A stretch of 64,000 nucleotides of DNA from Simmondsia chinensis (lineage: Eukaryota > Streptophyta > Magnoliopsida > Caryophyllales > Simmondsiaceae), in contig JAGTTD010000019.1 of NCBI GenBank assembly GCA_018398585.1, positions 1,649,702 through 1,713,701 of the forward strand. Direction: 5' to 3'. The notes beneath the pieces are model-generated. The model was not told the DNA's origin and made no database searches. It was given only the letters and a program-made list of their open reading frames with translations. Shown in pieces: positions 11,251-22,582 of this stretch (position 1 is the stretch's first letter; the number at the start of each line of letters is the position of its first letter). The position numbers and the translations under genes were made by a program.

Positions 11251-12260
11251 GTTAACACAGTAATACACTAAACATTATGGAGACCCCTGAAACTATTGTT
11301 TGAAATCAAGTGACCCTCCTCAACTTTCAATTTCAACAAACACTCCCCTTCAACTACAATTTGTATCAATTAGACCTATTATTACAATTCCGACAAAATT
11401 TTAACTCACATTAGTACTTGTACATAACTTGAGTAGTTTAAGTTAGACCCTGTGCATCACATCTCACGTAATTTAGGTAGTCGACTAATATGATCTAAAA
11501 TGGAAAATAGATTGAAACTAAACGAGAGCTATAAAAAAAGAAAACAGAAAAAGATAGAAAGGAAGACACGATTTCATTGCTTGGTTTATAATACAATTCG
11601 CGACCTGTGTATGTATAATACAATTCGCTACCTCCATATATAGAGAGTTCGTCGGGCCCGCTGTACTTCTTATTGGGCTAACTTATTACTTTAGGCTCAT
11701 ATACCTAATATGCGCACATCGTCGATGTAGTTAAAGGAATTATGATAGAATTCAAGAAGATATTGCATCAATGAATACATTTGTTTTGAAATTTTCATCT
11801 ATCCTAATGATCAAAGCACGTAATTGAGTGAATTAAGTCATTAAGAGATGCGCACTTAACTTCAAAAACAAATGTAATGTGAAAAAGGCGGGGCTAGGTT
11901 AAGAAATGTGCAGATCCCTAGGATCGCAACTCCAAATGAACAAAAAGCTCCATATTAAGTAGGATAGATGAAAATTGAAGGCAAAAAGAGATCATATACC
12001 TACAGTTACCGCAATTCAGACGATCTTTGACAGGGAGAATTGAACGAAGTCGATCCAAATATGGAGCAGTAGCTGACCTAGATCTACGTAAGAATGACTG
12101 AGAATATCGATTTCTGGATTCAAATGAACCTTGATGAACTGATCAATGAAATAATCGAAAGCCCAAACATCGATCACCGGGAGAGAGAAATGGAGCGAAG
12201 TGAGATGGGGCTCTTTTCGGTCTGACTTCTTGTTCTCTCTCTCTCTCTCTCTCGGTAATT

Positions 12261-14853
12261 TTATGGTCCCAGTAATTTTCTTTTTTTTTATTAATTTAAT
12301 TTTATACTTTTAATTATTTTAATTTAGTCTATAAATTAAATATTAGTATTTTTTTTATATTTTACATATATAAATTTATCAATATTTATACTTAGACATT
12401 TTAATTTGCACATAAAATATTCCTTATGATATTATTAGTGCGATGAGTAAACATTGATGAAATTTACTAAGTGTGTTAGGTAACCTTGACGAGCGATTTC
12501 TTCTTCCTCTCCGCCTCTTGTAACTTGATGGCCTCATTGATGAGCTTCGTTTACTTTTATTTTTCTAATTGTAGGTTATGTCTTTTAGTTTACTTTAAGT
12601 TTTCTAGTTAAGTGTTATTCTTACTCTTGGATAACTATTCAAATAAAAGTGTTCGATTCATAATATTAGTGTTTTGTCTTGTTTTTATCTTACTTTATTT
12701 TCTACACTATATGTAATTTAAATTGTGTAAATTTAGTCTCATAATAAAAGTTAAAGTTAAAATTAAAAATAATTTTTGATGATTTGGTATAAAATAAAAA
12801 TGACCTAATATAAATTTACCTGTTTATTTAATTTAAACACATCAATTACTTAAGCATAAAAAATTTTCTCACTAACTTAATGTCAATTCTACTCAAGGAC
12901 ATTGTTGAGACAAAGTAAAAATTATAGAGACTAAATAAATAAAGTATATGGATCGTTCATGAAAATATACCAAATTTCTTTAAATTGATTTTTCTTAACT
13001 TTTCTTTTAGGGTGTTGTTATTTTTGGAACAGATATTGATATCATCATAGCAATGATATAATTTACGTTAAATAAAAGCCGTAAAATTTTTTAATTTGCT
13101 CTTTTATTAATATTTTGGTTACTTAATGTGAGTAATTTACTTCGATATCCCTTATATTTATAAATCTATTCAAATTAATCTCTTATTTATTTTTATTCAA
13201 AATAGTCACCGTCGTTTTTTTTTCCAAAACAATTTGCCCCCATCTGATTGTTTATACTAGATAATCCATGAAGTATCGGTTTAAATTTCAATTATTTACT
13301 TCTAATGTTAGGGTCACATGAATTTCAAATACTGTAGTGTTTTTTTTTTATGCCAACATCATCATGTAAGATTAAATTGATATTTTATTTTTTCTATCAT
13401 GAGTAATCGGATGAGAACAATTTTGTTAAAAATAAAATACGAGAGGTTATTTTGAAAAAAAGAAAAGCCATTGATCAATTTGAATAAACTTACATTATGA
13501 GAAAAGATAAAAAATTCATTGAATTCCCAAAAAGATGTCTAATTAATAAAATTTGTAGACCTCAAAAAAATACTTAAATACTATATTTTTAAATTTATGA
13601 ACTTTGTATTTGAAATTTTAGTGAGTTGATTATATTGAAATAATTTTTTTAGCCTAGTTTGCTGGTGTTTCTCAACTGGACCTATAAAAGATGGCTTCTT
13701 ATGATGAAAAAAATAATGTTATACAATAAAAATATAGTATAATACATCGAATTTTAGACTAACATATTATTTCACGATAACCAAATCAAAAAGGTTTAAA
13801 AGTAAATTTATAAATTAAAAATAAATATATCAAAACTCAAAATAACATTGAAAAAGAAGCAAACAAAGGCCTTGATTGGTCATTAACAAGTAAAAACAGG
13901 AAATCAAAATTAATGAGAAGTAAGCATTTAACTTCTTGTTCAATTATTGAAAAATATGCAAAACATGAAAAGTAAAGATTCTTTAGCAGTTTTTATTTCT
14001 TTTAAAATATAGTAAACAATTTACCTGAATAAATTCTAATTTGTTTCTTTTTAACTAACCCGGTCTAGAAAGTTAAAATTTTCATCTTAAAAATGAAAAA
14101 CTCTGTACCTATTATCATAATATTGATAAAAAATGAATTTCCTTAAAAATACAACTTATTATAAAGGAAAATTATCACTTAGATACTCTGATATTTTAAT
14201 ATATATAATAAGATACCCTAAGGTTTGAATATTTTATCATTTAGGTACCGTATGACGAAATTCGATGAATTTTTGTAAGAATCTGATAAATTTTATACAA
14301 AAAAATGCTGATATAATACATGAATAAGACAATATATATGAGAAAGTGCCAATATTTTCATCAAAAATTTAACGAATTATGTTAAAAGATTCACCAAATA
14401 TTGATATAAATTACCTAAAAATTATCATAATTATATGTTATTTTTGCATTTTTCAGCAAAAATTATAAAATTCTAATAAATAAGTTGTATATTGTTAAGA
14501 TTATTTTCAATTTTAGCATTTTATAAAGAAAATCTATTGAATTTTTGATAAAAAAGGTGTCTGATTGATAAATTTTAAAAATTTAAGATACCTAAATGAT
14601 AAAATATCTAATACTCAAAGTATCTCATTATATATTAAAATATATAAATAATAAATGCTTAAATTTTAAAATATGTGGCTAATAATTTTGCTATTACAAA
14701 ACAACCGATTCTGATGTAAACCAGCAACGCCAAACTAAAAACTCAAAACCCAACAACTTTTGCATTTTTCGATCTGAATTCACTCTCTCTCTTCCTTTCT
14801 CCCTCACTACCCACTGCTTGATTCTCCCAATCTCACGCTCAAATCCAAGAAAA
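12261..14853. other. AT-rich intergenic region with decayed repeats
   Basis: About 2.6 kb without a supported ORF or RNA gene. The 14160-14640 part carries motifs ('cacttagatac', 'ataccctaaggtttg', 'atcatttaggtacc') also seen at about 1370-1700, 17300-17760 and 53340-53960, so it belongs to an AT-rich dispersed family. The last 100 bp before the ATG are CT-rich, as in a leader. Confidence 0.4.
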
Positions 14854-16248
14854 ATGCAAGCTTTAATCCTCACATACAAGAATCTCATCCTCCAAATCTC
14901 ACTCTCCCTTTCAATCTCTCTTTTTCTCCATTTTTTCTCTCTCTCTGCCCTCTTTCTCCGAGGTCTCAACACTTATATTCACCCAGATGATGTAAACCCT
15001 AACAAATCTCAATCTAAGGTTGCAATTCGCCGGCCCTCGGATCATAATCCCGGTCAAGGGCTTAATGGGTACCAATCTCTCTCTTCAAACACGAAATCTG
15101 AGCTTAAGAACAGGAAAAAGTCAAAGGAGGAGTTCGAGTTCAACGAGGAGAATGCCCAGATCTTCAGATTGAAATTGGGTGATTCGCAGTTGTTTTCTCG
15201 CTTGTTCTTTGATAGTTATCGAAGTTGCTTCAATTCGTTTTTGGGGGGTTTTGCTTGTTTTGTGTTGCATTGTTATCTAAATGAGGGAAATGGATCTGGG
15301 GTTTTGATTACTGGGTCTATAGTGCCGGTTTTGATTGGGGTTTTGGGGGTTTTTAGGGTTTTGATTTCACTAATTAGGGTTTCTTTGGAAAGATCTGCGT
15401 TTAGGCGGAGTGAGAGGGAATTGGGTTTTCTTGTTGGGGTTTTGGGGTTTCTTGTAGGGCTTCTGATTTGCTTAGGGATATTTCGTCGAGTTCTTGACTT
15501 TGAGTTCAAGGAAGTTGATGGATATGGTAGTTTCTTTGTGGCTGTTCTATCTGGATGTATTGCTGGCTTTCTGTATATGGCAACAAGCAAGTTTACGCGC
15601 TCGTTTTGGCTAGGAACCGATCAAATAAGGTGTAATTTGTCAATAATTCAGTGCGGGTGGTTTGCTCAGACGATTCTCTATTCGAGTTATCTTGTCACAG
15701 TTTTCGCTTCCTTGCTTTGGATCAAACCATTTGCTGAAATTCTTGTGATCAAGAACAATAATGGGGTTAAAACAACGGTTGGACACCGGGAGAAGTTAGT
15801 TGGCAATGTGGGTATGACTGAATCTGAGTTCGCCAAGCTTAGGTTTTGGTGCTTATTTGTTTCGGGTTTGCTTCAGTTTTCTTCACTACGACCCAATGTG
15901 CAAACGTATTTGAATGAGGCGGTGTTATCTTGGTACCAAAGATTACATGCTAGCGTAGTGCCTGAACTAGAATACAGCAGGGCCAAAGTTTTCTTGCACA
16001 ATCACTACTTGGGTGTTGCAGCCCTTCAATTCTTTTCACCAGCCGCTTTGATACTTTTCTTCCTAGGTTTTTCTCGTGTTGATGATCGATTAATCGAGAA
16101 TTTCCCTTTGGTATGTGGTCTCTTGCCTTGTTCTGCTTTCATAAAAGAAATTGCATTCCTTATGGCTTGGTGGGTTGCCTTTGTATGGTCTGTGTTTACT
16201 TCAGCACACCTTGCTTTATATAGGCGCGGCATTTTGTATGTCTCATAA
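14854..16248 (+). CDS. TMEM161-like multi-pass membrane protein
   Basis: A single-exon frame of 464 aa starts at ATG 14854. The open frame extends upstream only to a non-ATG codon. An N-terminal hydrophobic anchor (LQISLSLSISLFLHFF) is followed by a charged loop (residues about 40-95) and seven or more hydrophobic segments. The C-terminal half matches the TMEM161A/B family: LLWIKPF, then MTESEFAKLRFWCLF, the NVQTYLNEAV segment and HYLGVAALQFFSPAALILFF. These align with animal LLWVKPI, MTEATFDTLRLW, LQAYLN and ALQYVAPLVMLL. Biochemical function in plants is not established; animal TMEM161B affects ion currents and cilia-related signalling. No introns are needed. The neighbouring ARFRP1-like gene is divergent, about 2.6 kb away. 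Confidence 0.85.
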   Translation: MQALILTYKNLILQISLSLSISLFLHFFSLSALFLRGLNTYIHPDDVNPNKSQSKVAIRRPSDHNPGQGLNGYQSLSSNTKSELKNRKKSKEEFEFNEENAQIFRLKLGDSQLFSRLFFDSYRSCFNSFLGGFACFVLHCYLNEGNGSGVLITGSIVPVLIGVLGVFRVLISLIRVSLERSAFRRSERELGFLVGVLGFLVGLLICLGIFRRVLDFEFKEVDGYGSFFVAVLSGCIAGFLYMATSKFTRSFWLGTDQIRCNLSIIQCGWFAQTILYSSYLVTVFASLLWIKPFAEILVIKNNNGVKTTVGHREKLVGNVGMTESEFAKLRFWCLFVSGLLQFSSLRPNVQTYLNEAVLSWYQRLHASVVPELEYSRAKVFLHNHYLGVAALQFFSPAALILFFLGFSRVDDRLIENFPLVCGLLPCSAFIKEIAFLMAWWVAFVWSVFTSAHLALYRRGILYVS

Positions 16249-17085
16249 TGGCTTACTCGTTTATTAATTTCTTTGGCAATTTTGTTAGGAAGAGTGTTGC
16301 CAGTGTAACGATATTCATTTCCTTTTTGTAATGATATCAGTTATTTCGTTCTTTCGATTTGATTGTGGATCTTGTTGCTCAAGTAGTTCCTCTGTTATAC
16401 TTGACTTGCAACTTATGCTACATTAATGTATCGTTACATTTCAGAGTTGATTATTGTATATCTTTCCTTGTCATCAAATGGTGAAATTTTTGTGCAAAAT
16501 TATGTCAAGTCATGATTAGTCGACCCATCTGGCATAGTTTACCATCAACATACCGTTGTTTATCATGCAATCAAATCACTGTTGATGGTCGGGATGTATT
16601 GTTGTGAAAGCTGGTGGGCTGTTTGAGGTAAAATGTGTTACTTTGAAGTGTTATCTTCGCAAAAATTTAAATAAACAACCACCTTTTGATACTTTCTAAC
16701 ATGGAAGCACGCTAATACATATGTTTTATTGTACAAATTACAACACATATATACTATGGGGGCATTTCGAAAGTATTGTGGCATAATCAGTCAGTTATGT
16801 AATAACTAGTTTAAGATCCATTATGAACAATAACCTAGTACCTTATGGAGGCTACCGCCACAGCAAGGTGGGAAACAAACAAGTGCCAATACTTCCTATA
16901 TTGGTGTAGTACTGCGCATTAGAAGGCAAATTTCCTGTTTTCTCCTTGGACTAACTACTCTGATTCTAGTGTTATCAGTAGCATGCCAATTGTCAGAAAC
17001 ATGGATATAAGACAAGCCTGAGCTAAGTCTAGGGTGCTAAAGTACAACAGTATGTCTAGGTAGAATGGGCGTTTCTATGGTACAG

Positions 17086-17177
17086 AAAATTTGTGAGCTG
17101 TGTATCGACACACAGTTCACAAATTTGTACAGAATTTAAGTAAATTCTCTACCGTGCAGAAAAGTACTTTTCTGCAC
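17086..17177. other. Two adjacent near-perfect palindromes
   Basis: 17087-17126 is an inverted repeat: a 17-bp arm AAATTTGTGAGCTGTGT, a short loop, and the complementary arm with one mismatch. 17154-17177 is a perfect 24-bp palindrome centred on AAAAGTACTTTT. Direct repeats of GTACAGAA flank the first. A small inverted-repeat transposon remnant is possible. The hairpins are too short for a microRNA precursor. Confidence 0.6.
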
Positions 17178-17563
17178 AGGAGACAAACTGAGGTAGAAAA
17201 GGGATATGGAAAACCCAAGTTGAAACGGGATCTTTATGATATGCTTGACTGTCACTTAGGATACATGATATATTTTCCAATATTTGTCACCTATGTACAT
17301 GACATTAGAAACATATAAAATAAAGTACCCTAAAATTTGAAAGCTTTATAACTTAGATATTACATATCGAAATCAGATAAGTGTTTATTAGAATCCGGCC
17401 TACTTGCACATGAACATGCTAATGAGGTATTTGATTAGATAATATACAAGTTACTCCGTTCTTTTATTGAAAATTCAACGTATTAAGATAAAAATCACTA
17501 GATTTTAATGAAAGCTATTTATATATAGAGGCTAAATTGCGTGTGATGTAAGCAACTTCTGCC

Positions 17564-17616
<53 letters not shown>
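17564..17616. repeat. Poly(A) run followed by an (AT)n microsatellite
   Basis: About 16 A residues lead into roughly 18 AT dinucleotides. It is a simple sequence repeat, probably unstable in length. Confidence 0.9.
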
Positions 17617-17619
<3 letters not shown>

Positions 17620-18039
17620 ATTTCGAAAAGAATATCTAGAACCATATTCCTTACCAACATTTTCAACAAAAAAGCCATCGAATTTTAGCTAATGGTAATT
17701 GAAAAATACTTTAAATTTTAAGGTAGCTAGGAGATAAAATTTTTTTAAGTATAGCGACAAATTATTTTATAAAATATTTTTTAATATCGGGGTACACAAG
17801 TTATAGATGGTCAAACTTTAGGGTAATTAAGTAATAAAAATCTCCTCTTTTTTCAAACTTTTGTTAGGTATAGTTCAACCTCTCCATGACCTAATTTGGA
17901 GGAAAAGAGCAAATCGTACATGTCAATGGCTCTAATACATGACAATTTCCGAATCCTAGTATGCCCCTCAAATTTGTAGGGCTTGAAGAGTAGATAATAT
18001 ATAAACATGCCTCTGATAGAAGATACTTCAATATTTTCC

Positions 18040-18188
18040 GAGAGGCCGTTTTCGAGAACCCCCAACTTTATAGGGTTAGCAAAACGAGGACTTCTTAGGA
18101 GGTCACCCATCCTGGTACTATTCTCGTCCAAGCACGCTTGACTTTGGAGTTCTAATGGTACTACTCACCGATTAAGTGCCATGATAGC
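18040..18188 (-). repeat. 5S-rRNA-headed SINE, 3'-truncated copy
   Basis: On the minus strand the first ~105 bp track plant 5S rRNA, including the internal-promoter region (TCAAGCGTGCTTGGACGAG) and AGGATGGGTGACCTCCT. An Au-type body then starts (GTTGGGGGTTCTCG, GGCCTCTC) and breaks off. The head is too diverged, and too fused to foreign sequence, to be a 5S gene. See the copies at 22067-27098 and 38438-38616. Confidence 0.7.
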
Positions 18189-18765
18189 AATTTCTTTTTC
18201 TTGCAAAAATCAACCGTATTCCAATAAAATACACTTTCATATTGATAGAACCATAATCCATGTAAATGATTTCTGAGGAAATTCCCATACCAACAACTCC
18301 CAAAACGTAGTTCTACAGCACTTATTCAGAATACAAGCAATCACAACACCCTGGGAGGGAGGAGATCATGACAAGGAAACGTGGGTAACAATTAGGAAAA
18401 AAAATACTTTTTCCAAGATATAAAGGTGTTTGATCTCTAAAAATAAAGTACTTTTAAATAGAAGCAAAAACTATTAAAGTGTTTGATCTAAAAAAAGTAC
18501 TTTTAAATAAAAGCCGAAACATGTTTCTCCTTTAAAGTAGCCGCAACATGTTTGAAAAATCATTAGAACATTAGAAACAGATAGTACTAGAATATGATGG
18601 TGCAAGAAAATACTTCAAAAATTAGATACATATAAAAAAGGTCATTCACAATACACGAAGCATCACAAAATATGTTCCATCTTAAAGAATATTCATAAAA
18701 ATCACTCGATACAATTTTTTTTTTTTTTTTTTAAGAGATAAGAGGTAAAACGATATCACCACCAC

Positions 18766-18960
18766 CACCGACAAACCCAGTGCCTGTAAGGACTCCCGCA
18801 AAAGCAGGGTCTGGGGGGTAAATATACGCAGCCTTCCCCCTTCAGGGGGCTATCCTGAAGAAAGGCTGTTTCCGAGGGCCCCCAACCTAAGAAGCTGGTC
18901 TGCAGCATAGAACATGTGACCTAGTAGCAGGAGAGCAACAAAGCATGAGTAGGGCACAGA
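18766..18960 (-). repeat. Au-type SINE
   Basis: Minus-strand order: CACATGTTCTATGCTGCAGA, CTTCTTAGGTTGGGGGCCC, AACAGCC, AAGGCTGCGTATAT, CCCAGACCCTGCTTTTGCGG, and GCACTGGGTTTG followed by a GGT-repeat tail. It is similar throughout to the complete copy at 59228-59395. The 5' end beyond about 18930 is uncertain. Confidence 0.7.
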
Positions 18961-19878
18961 GCCTGTCCAACCAACCGGCTATGATCCATCTCATCTTATC
19001 TTCTTGGATGTGGGACATCGTGATATCCAGGTACGATGAAGCTTGGATAAACAAATCAAATGAACTCAAATCCAAGACTAAATCCTTCCATATAGTCAAT
19101 TTCATTTCTATTCATAACTTTCTTTACATGATTAACAAACAAGACCCATGGAAATGCAAAAGTTAACGTCCTGAGTTTGACAAGCACTGCACTTCTGGAA
19201 AGTAAATGGATCATATGTGAACCATACCCCATTTCAGAATGGAGTTACTTACTCAGTTGGTCCCTAATATTTGTGTACTTGTTCAAACTAGTCCTTTGTC
19301 TTTTCTTTTGTTCAAAATAGTTTATAATATCTTACTTTGTAACAAAATTGGTTCCTCATCTAGTGATTGGAACTAGGTAAAATTAAAGAGATTAGAGACC
19401 AATTTGTTATAAAATTAAAATAGGGGACTGTTTTAAATGATAAAAAAGAGGACTAATTTGAATAAATTTAAATTAGGGACTATTTTGAACAACAAAAAAG
19501 ATGAGGAACCAATTTGAATAAACTTACAAACATTTGGGACCAACAAAGTAAATAACTCAACAGGAATGCAACCAATAGGAGTCAAGATGTAAGTCTAGTA
19601 GTCTCACGTCACATCTGTGACAAAAAAGAAATCACCGAATGAACCTAGTAGGTTACTTGACTTAATACCGATTATTTTCAAGATGGAACCTCAATTGAGC
19701 TTATATGTGGACTTCGCACAAGACAAATAGTTCAAGATGAATCATTCACTGATCTTCAAAATGGCATTCTGGCAATTCCACGAATCAAAATGACAATGAC
19801 ACTTTCGTTAAGCACAAATCATAGACGAATCTCCTTCGATAAACCCACCTCGAAACTTGCTCATCAAAATCATATCAT
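18961..19878. other. Intergenic, with an AT-rich repeat
   Basis: 19245-19560 is an imperfect inverted arrangement of 'gggaccaa..tttgaataa..tta' phrases (GTTGGTCCCTAATATTTGTG at left, CAAACATTTGGGACCAACAAA at right). It therefore looks like a MITE of about 300 bp with long TIRs. The remainder probably includes the PORR-gene 3' UTR. Confidence 0.5.
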
Positions 19879-21291
19879 TCATTTAGTCACATACTCATTA
19901 ATCGCATCTTCATCTCGATGAAGATCATCATCCTCATCAGTATAATCAGAATCAACATAACCATCCGAATCAGACCCTAAACCTTCATCTTTCTCCTCCT
20001 TTCCCCGAAAACCACCATCACTATTAATAAAATCTTGTCTAATCCTAGCTACATCGTCATCCTCATCATACCTTCCACGACTATAACTAACCAAATCTCT
20101 ATCCACAGGCGCCTTTCTCGGGCTCAATAGAATCAAATCTCCCAACCGTCGCCTCGCCAAATACAAATCATTCGGTTCTATTAACTCGCCTTTCCTATAC
20201 GCCTCCCTTAGAAACACAGTATGAAGCTTCCCATGATTCCCCCGAGTTGAGATATAGAATATCCCTTGATGCTGAAGAAGAAAATCCTTTAGCTTCTTCG
20301 GAAGATCCATTGCCATTCTAAAATGCGCAACCCTCTCAAGTGTAATCTTCTTCTCAACCGTTAATGACAATAACTCATGAATCATCGCCACTGCCCTCTT
20401 CTCCATCCGATTTTGAGCCTCTAACGACCTCATATCGTACCCAAAAATGTCCTCGTATGGCGACCAATAAGGCAATCTTTGCCATTTCCACATCGCAATC
20501 TTGTAATACTTACCAATCTTAAACCCGGGTGGGAAATTTACAACGAAAGAAAACCGAATATTTTCAGCATCAATCCCTTTTTCTCTATACTCTCTCTCCC
20601 TAACTTCCTCTATTGCACAAACAGCTAAACTAGGATCTCTCTCAACTATCTCAATGTACTTATTCCTTGTATCTTCTGCATCAAACAATCTAAAGTACTG
20701 AGGATACTTAAGCACAATAGAGTACTCAAAATCATCAGGAAGCCCAAATTCTCTCCGGGCAATCCGAATATGCTCAAGCCGAAGCCGACTCGTTTTCGAT
20801 AACATCAAGAGTTTCCTCAATCGGGTTACGGATTCAGGTAATTGGGCAATTAGGGCTTGATTTTCTTGCTCAATTTGTCTAATTGCATTCCTAGCTAAGC
20901 GCAAATACAAAATTCTTTGAACTGGGTGCTCATAAATTTCAAAAATATGAGGGAATTTGAGAACAAACTTGCCTGCTTCGTGTTGCTTAAACCCTAATTT
21001 TCGAGCCAGTGGGTCAAGACGCGAAATTGCGATGCACTGCTTCGGCTGGGACAAAATTAAATCTTCGAATTTGAGTATTTTTCTCATCTTTTTCTCGATT
21101 TCCATGTAATTATCGTACCCGTGATCTCTAACCCGCTGTTGCTTTTTGGGTATGGAGGTGGATTTGGAGAGTTGTCTAGTGAAAAAAAAGGTGTCTTTTC
21201 GGAGATTGTGAAGGAAATTGTTGAGTATTGGAGATAAATTTGATGGGGTTTTGTGTTTGATTTGAGAGATTGCTGTGTGAATTTTGTTCAT
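19879..21291 (-). CDS. PORR-domain organellar RNA-binding protein
   Basis: Single exon, 470 aa, ATG at 21291. PORR (plant organelle RNA recognition) proteins bind group II introns and promote their splicing in mitochondria or chloroplasts. The N-terminal ~50 residues are rich in K, S, T and N with few acids, fitting a targeting peptide. The domain runs from about RVRDHGYDNYMEIEKK (residue 53) to about 400. Family motifs are RLDPLARKLGF, KFPHIFEIYEHPVQR, FEYSIVLKYPQYFRL, FVVNFPPGFKIGKYY, WQRLPYWSPYED, LTVEKKITLERVAHFRM and HQGIFYISTRG. An acidic tail (DEDDD, DSDYTDEDDD) ends the protein, as in several members. It resembles the Arabidopsis PORR protein I recall as At5g21970, whose target I cannot state. 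Organelle and intron target are not determinable here. Confidence 0.9.
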   Translation of the reverse strand: MNKIHTAISQIKHKTPSNLSPILNNFLHNLRKDTFFFTRQLSKSTSIPKKQQRVRDHGYDNYMEIEKKMRKILKFEDLILSQPKQCIAISRLDPLARKLGFKQHEAGKFVLKFPHIFEIYEHPVQRILYLRLARNAIRQIEQENQALIAQLPESVTRLRKLLMLSKTSRLRLEHIRIARREFGLPDDFEYSIVLKYPQYFRLFDAEDTRNKYIEIVERDPSLAVCAIEEVREREYREKGIDAENIRFSFVVNFPPGFKIGKYYKIAMWKWQRLPYWSPYEDIFGYDMRSLEAQNRMEKRAVAMIHELLSLTVEKKITLERVAHFRMAMDLPKKLKDFLLQHQGIFYISTRGNHGKLHTVFLREAYRKGELIEPNDLYLARRRLGDLILLSPRKAPVDRDLVSYSRGRYDEDDDVARIRQDFINSDGGFRGKEEKDEGLGSDSDGYVDSDYTDEDDDLHRDEDAINEYVTK

Positions 21292-22048
21292 TGTTTGTGG
21301 GGAGGGTTTTTGTGAAGTGGGGTTTAGGGTTTTGGAGATGGAAATGGGGGATCAAAGAGATTGAAGAATGTTGGAGAGGGGCAATGTGAAAATTCAAAAT
21401 CTTTTCCGGGGCATTTATGGCAATAACGAAAGTTTTCTGGACTACTGTAACCTGGAAATTTTTTTTTTTTTTTTGAACATAACAAAGCCTGAGGCCAAAA
21501 TTATATTTCCTGAGCATCCGAATAAAGAAGTTCCGACAGGGGGGGGGGGACAACGCCACCAACCATGAATACAGTTACCTAAAATTCTATGCTGAACTTA
21601 AGTTGTAGTTTTAGTTGGTCTTTTTTTTTTTTTTTTGGTTTAAATAATTTATAGCATTTATTTTGTGATAAAATTGAGTGCTTTTTATTAAAATTTTGGC
21701 CTAATTTTAATCATCAGTTGGTGAACTGATTTTATTATAAAATAAAATGTAAAAGAATTATTTTGAACTAACAAAAATATAAGGAAGTAACTTGAATAAA
21801 GTTGATTTTATTATAAAATAAAATGTAAAAGAATTATTTTGAACTAACAAAAATATAAGGAAGTAACTTGAATAAAGTTATAAATGTTAGAGGCCATTTT
21901 TAATGAAACAAAATGCAAAAGACTGGTTTAAAAAAATTTTAAAATATCAAGAGTTTGAAGTTTGAAGGTTGGAGTTGCGCCTATTTAAAAAGTATTATTT
22001 ATAACAAATGTTCTTATATTTTATCTATTATCCTAATTTAGTCTTTTT
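21292..22048. other. PORR-gene upstream region
   Basis: It includes a G-run of ten (about 21540-21549), T-runs, an exact tandem duplication (21728-21879) and AT-rich sequence. No gene is seen. The open frame overlapping the PORR start on the same strand (to 21562) is low-complexity and out of frame. Confidence 0.4.
21728..21879. repeat. Exact 2 x 76-bp tandem duplication
   Basis: The unit from GATTTTATTATAAAATAAAA to CTTGAATAAAGTT is repeated head to tail (21728-21803, 21804-21879) with no visible mismatch, so the duplication is recent. Confidence 0.85.
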
Positions 22049-22066
22049 ACCTTTGGTCAAAAAGAA

Positions 22067-22144
22067 CCAAAGAAGGCACCAACACGCCGTCATCGGATCC
22101 CATTAGAACTCCGAAGTTAAGCGTGCTTGGACGAGAGTAGTACC
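22067..22144 (+). repeat. 5S-rRNA-headed SINE, left part (interrupted by copia)
   Basis: It starts right after the 18-bp target duplication ACCTTTGGTCAAAAAGAA (22049-22066). The sequence GGCACCAACACG, CGGATCCCATTAGAACTCC and AGTTAAGCGTGCTTGGACG matches the first ~75 nt of plant 5S rRNA, including the start of the internal control region. The copia element then interrupts it at GTACC. It continues at 26940. Confidence 0.8.
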
Positions 22145-22507
22145 TATTGAGATCAATGCTAGCTCATATAATTAAAACTAAATTGAATTTAAGTATATAT
22201 GTCTAATTTAAGTGGATTGAATGTGAGGTTACAAATTAATTAGTTATTAAAAATGAGTAGTTTGTATTACATTTGGGTTATTATAAATACCCATGACCTT
22301 AAACCTTAAATTATATCGAGAATGTAAAATAAATAAGACAAAAGTCTTATATATATATATATATATACAAGGTTGTAGTCTTGTTATTGAGAGTTTTATT
22401 GTAATATTCTCAATTAAATAAAGTTTTGTATTGTGTCTCTAATTTTGTGTGAATTTCTTCTTTGAGATATAAAATTTAGAATTATATATTCTAAATTTTC
22501 TTCAACA
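22145..22507 (+). repeat. 5' LTR of the copia element at 22145
   Basis: It starts TATTGAGATC (mutated from TGTTGAGATT in the 3' LTR) and ends CTTCAACA. It contains a TATAAATACCC-type core and about 11 TA units. Confidence 0.9.
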
Positions 22508-22509
22508 AT

Positions 22510-22521
22510 TGGTATTAGAGC
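22510..22521 (+). promoter_or_regulatory. Primer-binding site (tRNA-iMet)
   Basis: TGGTATTAGAGC differs by one base from TGGTATCAGAGC, the complement of the plant initiator tRNA-Met 3' end. It starts 3 bp after the LTR. Confidence 0.85.
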
Positions 22522-22582
22522 CACGGTGTAAGATTTGTCAAGACAAACTTGTTTTTCACATAGTCACACTCTTGTTGGCATA

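Larger units (their letters stand above)
10139..12260 (-). other. ARFRP1 5' UTR, leader intron and promoter side
   Basis: An acceptor GCAG at 10161-10164 leaves a short leader from 10160 to the ATG. A donor at 11998-11999 (TAG/GTATATGAT, minus strand) suggests a non-coding first exon from 12000 up to about 12230. The resulting intron is about 1.8 kb. A CT tract (12234-12253) sits at the presumed transcription start. The intron contains a tRNA-derived SINE, an Au-type tail and an AT-rich repeat (about 11270-11540). Exon ends in the leader are inferred from splice motifs only. Confidence 0.45.
16249..18039. other. Intergenic spacer downstream of the TMEM161-like gene
   Basis: It includes the likely 3' UTR (AT-rich to about 16450), paired palindromes (17086-17177), a long A-run with an (AT)n array (17564-17616) and AT-rich repeat sequence (17300-17850). 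No gene is supported. Confidence 0.4.

Noticed and set aside
14818..14853. Upstream extension of the TMEM161-like protein
   Set aside because: The frame is open but begins at a TTG; the first ATG is 14854.
18080..18188. A functional 5S rRNA gene
   Set aside because: Many substitutions, no T-run terminator at the expected place, and the sequence runs into a SINE body. Two other copies have the same fusion.
21176..21562. Overlapping 128-residue frame at the PORR start
   Set aside because: Out of frame with the conserved protein, low complexity, starts inside upstream poly-T DNA, and has no family features.
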